From assembly GCA_023079485.1 (NCBI GenBank), contig CM041090.1, forward strand, positions 35,056,874 to 35,120,873: DNA of 64,000 nucleotides, in the 5' to 3' direction. The stretch is from Archilochus colubris. Taxonomy: Eukaryota > Chordata > Aves > Apodiformes > Trochilidae. The notes under the pieces were generated by a model, which was not told the origin of the DNA, searched no databases, and saw only the letters and a list, made by a program, of their open reading frames with translations. Positions within the stretch are counted from its first letter, which is position 1. The number at the start of each line of letters is the position of its first letter. Of this stretch, positions 53,601 through 62,600 are shown piece after piece. A program made the position numbers and the translations under genes.

Positions 53601-56600
53601 TGTCGCCGGCGCCGGCCTTGAGGTCTGCCTCGGGGAGGCTGGCGTCGACTTTCTGCGGGCTGATGTCTGCGTCCAGTTTGGGAGCCTTGACCGTCGGCTT
53701 GGAGAAGACCACGCTGGGCACCTTGACTTTCGGCATGTGGAGTTTCATGCCGCCGCTGCCGCCCTCCACTTTGCCCGCAGGTGCCTCCAGGCCGCCTTCG
53801 GCATCCAGACCCTGCAGGGCGACTTCGCCCCCCTGCACTTCAACCTGGGCTTTGGGCAGCGAGACCTCGGCCTTCGGCAGGCTGACCTGCACGTGGGGAC
53901 CTTTGACTTTGGGCAGCTTGACGCTGGGCATCTTGACGTCGGGCATCTTGAATCGACCTTTCTCGCCGTCTCCTTCAGCAGCCCCTTCGACGGTCACCTC
54001 CACGCCGGGCGCCTGGATCTCGGCTGCGGGCAGGGTTACGTCGACTTTGGCGGTTCCCGAGGGCGCCGTCACTTGGGGCTCCTTGAGGCTGACGTCCACT
54101 TCAGCGGCGACGGTGCCCTTGGCCTCTCTGCTGCTGGACCAGCCAACGGAAGGCATGCCGAACTTGGGCATCTTGAACTTGCCGCCCTTGGACTTTGTGG
54201 CCTCCTTCTCCGTGGGGCTTTGGCCTCCTTCCAGGGTGAGGACACCTCGGGCGCCTGCAGGTCGGCGCTGGCCTTTGGGAGGGTGACGTCGGCGGACGGC
54301 ATGCTGATGTCCACCTTGGGAGCTTTGATGTCAACCTTGGGCATTTTGAGGGAGGGCTTCTCCACCTTCCAGCCGGCCCCGTCGATCTTGGCGCCGGATG
54401 GCTTTTGAGGCCCAAAGGGGCCTCGCCTGCGGCCGTCACGGTGGCGGGGAGGGGATCGCGACCAGCGGGGCAGGCTGACCTCGCCTTTCCAGCCCTTCCG
54501 CCTGGGAGGGGACACTCAATTTGGGCTTGTCAAACTTGGGCATCTGAACTTGCCTTCAGGCCTGGGCGCCTTCCACCTGGGCTCCTCAAGCGCGCGCCTT
54601 CGGCAGAGGGCACTGAGGTCTATCGCGGGTGTCGGAGCTCAAGGAGCCTCTCGACGAGGGCAGCTTGACGTCAGCCGGGGCGATGTTGATATACCGCTGG
54701 GCGCGGCTCTTGAGGTCTGCTCTCGTGGAGGCTGGCGCCGACTTTCTCGCGGGCTGGATGTCTGAGGCCCAGTTTGGGAGCCTTGACCGTCGGCTTGGAG
54801 AAGACCACGCTGGGCACCTTGACTTTCGGCATGTGGAGTTTCATGCCGCCGCTGCCGCCCTCCACTTTGCCCGCAGGTGCCTCCAGGCCGCCTTCGGCAT
54901 CCGGACCCTGCAGGGCGACTTCGCCCCCCTGCACTTCAACCTGGGCTTTGGGCAGCGAGACCTCGGCCTTCGGCAGGCTGACCTGCACGTGGGGACCTTT
55001 GACTTTGGGCAGCTTGACGCTGGGCATCTTGACGTCGGGCATCTTGAATCGACCTTTCTCGCCGTCTCCTTCAGCAGCCCCTTCGACGGTCACCTCCACG
55101 CCGGGCGCCTGGATCTCGGCTGCGGGCAGGGTTACGTCGACTTTGGCGGTTCCCGAGGGCGCCGTCACTTGGGGCTCCTTGAGGCTGACGTCCACTTCAG
55201 CGGCGACGGTGCCCTTGGCCTCTCTGCTGCTGGACCAGCCAAAGGAAGGCATGCCGAACTTGGGCATCTTGAACTTGCCGTCCTTGGACTTTGTGGCCTC
55301 CTTCTCCGGGGCTTTGGCCTCCCCTTCCAGGGTGAGGGACACCTCGGGCGCCTGCAGGTCGGCGCTGGCCTTTGGGAGGGTGACGTCGGCGGACGGCATG
55401 CTGATGTCCACCTTGGGAGCTTTGATGTCAACCTTGGGCATTTTGAGGGAGGGCTTCTCCACATTCCAGCCGGCCCCTTCGATCTTGGCGCCGGGGACGT
55501 CGGCTTTGAGGCCCTAAAGCTGGGCCTCGCCTGCGGCCGGGCCACGGTGGCGAGGGGACGCGACCCCAGCGGTGGGCAGGCTGATCTCGCCTTCCAGCCC
55601 TTCCGCCTCGGGAGGGGACACTCCGAATTTGGGCTTGTCAAACTTGGGCATCTTGAACTTGCCTTTCAGGCCCGCGCCTCCACCTGGGCTCCTCAAGCGC
55701 GCTTCTGCAGAGGGCACCTTGAGGCCCATCGCGGGTGCCTGGAGCTCAAGGGAGCCTTCGACGGAGGGCAGCTTGACGGTCGGGCCGCGATGATGTCGCC
55801 GGGCGCTCGCCTTGGAGGTCTGCCTCGTGAGGCTACGCCGCTTTCTGCGTGGCTGATGTCTGCGTCCAGTTTGGGCCTTGACCGTCGGCTTCTGAGAAGA
55901 CCACGCTGGGCACCTTGACTTTCGGCATGGAGTTTCATGCCGCCGCTAAGCCGCTCCACTTTGCCCGCAGGTGCCTCCAGGTCGCCTTCGCATCCGACCC
56001 TGCAGGGCGATTTCGGCTTCCCCTGCACTTCAACCTGGGCTTTGGGCAGCGAGACTGCCCGCAGGCTGACCTGCACGGGGGACCTTTGACTTTGGCGCTT
56101 GACGCTGGGCATCTTGACGTCGGGCATCTTGAATCGACCTTTCTCGCCGTCTCCTTCAGCAGCCCCTTCGACGGTCACCTCCACGCCGGGCACCTGGATC
56201 TCGGCCGCGGGCAGGGTTACGTCGACTTCGGCGGTTCCCGAGGGCGCCGCTACCTGGGGCCTTTGAGGTTGACGTCCACTTCAGCGACGTGCCTCGCCTC
56301 TCTGCTGCTGGACCAGCCAAAGGAAGGCATGCCAACTTGGGTATCTTGAACTTGCCGCCCTTGGACTTTGTGCCTCCTTCTCCGGGGGCTTTGGCCTCCC
56401 CTTCCAGGGTGAGGGACACCCGGGCGCCTGCAGGTCGGGCGCTGGCCTTTGGGAGGGTGACGTCGGCGGACGGCATGCTGAGGTCCACCTTGGGAGCTTT
56501 GATGTCAACCTTGGGCATTTTGAGGGAGGGCTTCTCCACCTTCCAGCCGGCCCCTTCGATCTTGGCGCCGGGGACGTCGGCTTTGAGGCCCAAAGCGGGG

Positions 56601-59600
56601 CCCTCGCCTGCGGCCGTCACGGTGGCGGAGGGGACGTCGACCCCAGCGGTGGGCAGGCTGACCTCGCCTTCCAGCCCTTCCGCCTTGGGAGGGGACACTC
56701 CGAATTTGGGCTTGTCAAACTTGGGCATCTTGAACTTGCCTTTCAGGCCCGCGCCTTCCACCTGGGCTCCCTCAAGCGCGCCTTCGGCAGAGGGCACCTT
56801 GAGGTCTATCGCGGGTGCCTGGAGCTCAAGGGAGCCTTCGACGGAGGGCAGCTTGACGTCGGGGGCCGCGATGCTGATGTCGCCGGCGCCGGCCTTGAGG
56901 TCTGCCTCGGGGAGGCTGGCGTCGACTTTCTGCGGGCTGATGTCTGCGTCCAGTTTGGGAGCCTTGACCGTCGGCTTGGAGAAGACCACGCTGGGCACCT
57001 TGACTTTCGGCATGTGGAGTTTCATGCCGCCGCTGCCGCCCTCCACTTTGCCCGCAGGTGCCTCCAGGCCGCCTTCGGCATCCAGACCCTGCAGGGCGAC
57101 TTCGCCCCCCTGCACTTCAACCTGGGCTTTGGGCAGCGAGACCTCGGCCTTCGGCAGGCTGACCTGCACGTGGGGACCTTTGACTTTGGGCAGCTTGACG
57201 CTGGGCATCTTGACGTCGGGCATCTTGAATCGACCTTTCTCGCCGTCTCCTTCAGCAGCCCCTTCGACGGTCACCTCCACGCCGGGCGCCTGGATCTCGG
57301 CTGCGGGCAGGGTTACGTCGACTTTGGCGGTTCCCGAGGGCGCCGTCACTTGGGGCTCCTTGAGGCTGACGTCCACTTCAGCGGCGACGGTGCCCTTGGC
57401 CTCTCTGCTGCTGGACCAGCCAAAGGAAGGCATGCCGAACTTGGGCATCTTGAACTTGCCGTCCTTGGACTTTGTGGCCTCCTTCTCCGGGGCTTTGGCC
57501 TCCCCTTCCAGGGTGAGGGACACCTCGGGCGCCTGCAGGTCGGCGCTGGCCTTTGGGAGGGTGACGTCGGCGGACGGCATGCTGATGTCCACCTTGGGAG
57601 CTTTGATGTCAACTTTGGGCATTTTGAGGGAGGGCTTCTCCACCTTCCAGCCGGCCCCTTCGATCTTGGCGCCGGGGACGTCGGCTTTGAGGCCCAAAGC
57701 GGGGCCCTCGCCTGCGGCCGTCACGGTGGCGGAGGGGACGTCGACCCCAGCGGTGGGCAGGCTGACCTCGCCTTCCAGCCCTTCCGCCTTGGGAGGGGAC
57801 ACTCCGAATTTGGGCTTGTCAAACTTGGGCATCTTGAACTTGCCTTTCAGGCCCGCGCCTTCCACCTGGGCTCCCTCAAGCGCGCCTTCGGCAGAGGGCA
57901 CCTTGAGGTCTATCGCGGGTGCCTGGAGCTCAAGGGAGCCTTCGACGGAGGGCAGCTTGACGTCGGGGGCCGCGATGCTGATGTCGCCAGCGCCGGCCTT
58001 GAGGTCTGCCTCGGGGAGGCTGGCGTCGACTTTCTGCGGGCTGATGTCTGCGTCCAGTTTGGGAGCCTTGACCGTCGGCTTGGAGAAGACCACGCTGGGC
58101 ACCTTGACTTTCGGCATGTGGAGTTTCATGCCGCCGCTGCCGCCCTCCACTTTGCCCGCAGGTGCCTCCAGGCCGCCTTCGGCATCCGGACCCTGCAGGG
58201 CGACTTCGCCCCCCTGCACTTCAACCTGGGCTTTGGGCAGCGAGACCTCGGCCTTCGGCAGGCTGACCTGCACGTGGGGACCTTTGACTTTGGGCAGCTT
58301 GACGCTGGGCATCTTGACGTCGGGCATCTTGAATCGACCTTTTCTCGCTGCCTCCTTCATGCCCCTTCGACGGTCACCTTCCACGCTGGCGCCTGATCTT
58401 GCTTCGCGGCAGGGGTTACGCCGGTCCCGGGCGGTTCCCGAGGGCGCCGTCACCTGGGGGCTCCTTGAGGCTGACGTCCACTTCAGCGGCGACGGTGCCC
58501 TTTGGCCTCTGCTGCTGGACCAGCCAAAGGAAGGCATGCCTAACTTGGGCATCTTGAATTTGCTGCCCTTGACTTTTGTGGCCTCCTTCTCCGGGCTTTG
58601 GCCTCCCCTTCCAGGGTGAGGGAGGACTCGGCGCCTGCAGGTCGGCGCTGGCCTTTGGGAGGGTGATCGTCGGCGGACGGCATGCTGATGTCCACCTGGG
58701 AGCTTGATGTCAACCTTGGGCATTTTGAGGGAGGGCTTCCACCTTCCAGCCGGTCCTTCGATCTTGGCTGGGACGCCGGCTTGAGGCCCAAAGGCCTCGC
58801 CTGCGGCCGCCACGGCGGAGGGGACGGCTTCGACCCCAGCGGTGGGCAGGCTGACCTCGCCTTCCAGCCCTTCCGCCTTGGGAGGGGACACTCCGAATTT
58901 GGGCTTGTCAAACTTGGGCATCGTGAACTTGCCTTTCAGGCCCGCGCCTTCCACCTGGGCTCCCTCAAGCGCGCCTTCGGCAGAGGGCACCTTGAGGTCT
59001 ATCGCGGGTGCCTGGAGCTCAAGGGAGCCTTCGACGGAGGGCAGCTTGACGTCGGGGGCCGCGATGCTGATGTCGCCGGCACCGGCCTTGAGGTCTGCCT
59101 CGGGGAGGCTGGCGTCGACTTTCATGGCTGATGTCTGTCCCAGTTTGGGAGCCTTGACTGGTCGGCTTGAGAAGACCACGCTGGGCACCTTTGACTTCGG
59201 GCATGTGGAGTTTCTGCGCCGTCGCTGCCGCCTCTCCACTTTGCCCGCAGGTGCCTCCAGGCCGCCTTCGATCCGACCCTGCAGGGCGACTTCGCTTCTG
59301 CACTTGCCAACCTGGGCTTTTGGGCAGCGAGACTGCCTTTCAGCAGGCTGGGACCTGCACGCGGGGACCTTTGACTTTGGGAGCAGCTTGACGCTGGGCA
59401 TCTTGACGTCGGCATCTTGGAATCGACCTTTCTCGGCCAAGCCTCCTTCAGCGGCCCCGACGGTGTCACCTCCACGCCGGGCGCCTGGATCTCGGCCGCG
59501 GGCAGGGTTACGTCGACTTCGGCGGTTCCCGAGGGCGCCGTCACCTGGGGCTCCTTGAGGCTGACGTCCACTTCAGCGGCGACGGTGCCCTTGGCCTCTC

Positions 59601-62600
59601 TGCTGCTGGACCAGCCAAAGGAAGGCATGCCGAACTTGGGCATCTTGAACTTGCCGTCCTTGGACTTTGTGGCCTCCTTCTCCGGGGCTTTGGCCTCCCC
59701 TTCCAGGGTGAGGGACACCTCGGGCGCCTGCAGGTCGGCGCTGGCCTTTGGGAGGGTGACGTCGGCGGACGGCATGCTGATGTCCACCTTGGGAGCTTTG
59801 ATGTCAACCGTGGGCATTTTGAGGGAGGGCTTCTCCACCTTCCAGCCGGCCCCTTCGATCTTGGCGCCGGGGACGTCGGCTTTGAGGCCCAAAGCGGGGC
59901 CCTCGCCTGCGGCCGTCACGGTGGCGGAGGGGACGTCGACCCCAGCGGTGGGCAGGCTGACCTCGCCTTCCAGCCCTTCCGCATTGGGAGGGGACACTCC
60001 GAATTTGGGCTTGTCAAACTTGGGCATCTTGAACTTGCCTTTCAGGCCCGCGCCTTCCACCTGGGCTCCCTCAAGCGCGCCGTCGGCAGAGGGCACCTTG
60101 AGGTCTATCGCGGGTGCCTGGAGCTCAAGGGAGCCTTCGACGGAGGGCAGCTTGACGTCGGGGGCCGCGATGCTGATGTCGCCGGCGCCGGCCTTGAGGT
60201 CTGCCTCGGGGAGGCTGGCGTCGACTTTCTGCGGGCTGATGTCTGCGTCCAGTTTGGGAGCCTTGACCGTCGGCTTGGAGAAGACCACGCTGGGCACCTT
60301 GACTTTCGGCATGTGGAGTTTCATGCCGCCGCTGCCGCCCTCCACTTTGCCCGCAGGTGCCTCCAGGCCGCCTTCGGCATCCAGACCCTGCAGGGCGACT
60401 TCGCCCCCCTGCACTTCAACCTGGGCTTTGGGCAGCGAGACCTCGGCCTTCGGCAGGCTGACCTGCACGTGGGGACCTTTGACTTTGGGCAGCTTGACGC
60501 TGGGCATCTTGACGTCGGGCATCTTGAATCGACCTTTCTCGCCGTCTCCTTCAGCGGCCCCTTCGACGGTCACCTCCACGCCGGGCGCCTGGATCTCGGC
60601 CGCGGGCAGGGTTACGTCGACTTCGGCGGTTCCCGAGGGCGCCGTCACCTGGGGCTCCTTGAGGCTGACGTCCACTTCAGCGGCGGCGACGGTGCCCTTG
60701 GCCTCTCTGCTGCTGGACCAGCCAACGGAAGGCATGCCGAACTTGGGCATCTTGAACTTGCCGTCCTTGGACTTTGTGGCCTCCTTCTCCGGGGCTTTGG
60801 CCTCCCCTTCCAGGGTGAGGGACACCTCGGGCGCCTGCAGGTCGGCGCTGGCCTTTGGGAGGGTGACGTCGGCGGACGGCATGCTGATGTCCACCTTGGG
60901 AGCTTTGATGTCAACCTTGGGCATTTTGAGGGAGGGCTTCTCCACCTTCCAGCCGGCCCCTTCGATCTTGGCGCCGGGGACGTCGGCTTTGAGGCCCAAA
61001 GCGGGGCCCTCGCCTGCGGCCGTCACGGTGGCGGAGGGGACGTCGACCCCAGCGGTGGGCAGGCTGACCTCGCCTTCCAGCCCTTCCGCCTTGGGAGGGG
61101 ACACTCCGAATTTGGGCTTGTCAAACTTGGGCATCTTGAACTTGCCTTTCAGGCCCGCGCCTTCTACCTGGGCTCCCTCAAGCGCGCCTTCGGCAGAGGG
61201 CACCTTGAGGTCTATCGCGGGTGCCTGGAGCTCAAGGGAGCCTTCGACGGAGGGCAGCTTGACGTCGGGGGCCGCGATGCTGATGTCGCCGGCGCCGGCC
61301 ATGAGGTCTGCCTCGGGGAGGCTGGCGTCGACTTTCTGCGGGCTGATGTCTGCGTCCAGTTTGGGAGCCTTGACCGTCGGCTTGGAGAAGACCACGCTGG
61401 GGCACCTTGACTTTCGGCATGGAGTTTCATGCCGCCGCTAAGCCGCTCCACTTTGCCCGCAGGTGCCTCCAGGTCGCCTTCGCATCCGACCCTGCAGGGC
61501 GATTTCGGCTTCCCCTGCACTTCAACCTGGGCTTTGGGCAGCGAGACTGCCCGCAGGCTGACCTGCACGGGGGACCTTTGACTTTGGCGCTTGACGCTGG
61601 GCATCTTGACGCCGGGCATCTTGAATCGACCTTTTCGCCTCTCTTCAGCGGCCCCTTCGACGGTCACCTCCACGCTCGGGCGCCTGATCTCGGCCGCGGG
61701 CAGGGTTACGTCGATTTCGGCGGTTCCCGAGGGCGTCATTACCTGGGGGCTCTTGAGGCTGACGGCCCACTTCAGCGGCGACGTGCCTTTGCCTCTTGCT
61801 GCTGGACTAGCCAAAGGGAAGGCATGCTAATCCTGGGCATCTTGAACTTGCCGTCCTTGGACTTTCCAGGGCCTCCTTCTCCGGGCTTTGGCCTCCCTTC
61901 CAGGGTGAGGGATGACTCGGCGCCTGCAGGTCGGGCGCTGGCCTTTGGGAGGGGTGACGTCGGCGGACGGCATGCTGATGTCCACTTGGGGAGCTTTGAT
62001 GTCAACCTTGGGCATTTTGAGGGAGGCTTGGCTCCTTCCAGCCGGCCCCTTCGATCTTGGCGCCGGGACGGCTTGAGGCCCAAAGCGGGGCCCCGCCTGC
62101 GGCCGCCACGGTGGCGGAGGGGACGCGACCCTAGGTGGGCAGGCTGACCTCGCCTTCCAGCCCTTCCGCCTTGGGAGGGGACACTCCGAATTTGGGCTTG
62201 TCAAACTTGGGCATCTTGAACTTGCCTTTCAGGCCCGCGCCTTCTACCTGGGCTCCCTCAAGCGCGCCTTCGGCAGAGGGCACCTTGAGGTCTATCGCGG
62301 GTGCCTGGAGCTCAAGGGAGCCTTCGACGGAGGGCAGCTTGACGTCGGGGGCCGCGATGCTGATGTCGCCGGCGCCGGCCTTGAGGTCTGCCTCGGGGAG
62401 GCTGGCGTCGACTTTCTGCGGGCTGATGTCTGCGTCCAGTTTGGGAGCCTTGACCGTCGGCTTGGAGAAGACCACGCTGGGCACCTTGACTTTCGGCATG
62501 TGGAGTTTCATGCCGCCGCTGCCGCCCTCCCCTTTGCCCGCAGGTGCCTCCAGGCCGCCTTCGGCATCCGGACCCTGCAGGGCGACTTCGCCCCCCTGCA

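Noticed and set aside
50596..54408. Plus-strand open frame of about 1,270 codons
   Set aside because: It is antisense to the AHNAK2 array, repeats with the same 1,104-bp period and has no recognisable domain. The minus frame continues into clear AHNAK2 sequence.
56156..59440. A single 1,094-codon minus-strand frame treated as a separate gene
   Set aside because: It is part of the AHNAK2 array. Its ends are caused by indel patches, and it drifts out of and back into the AHNAK2 frame.
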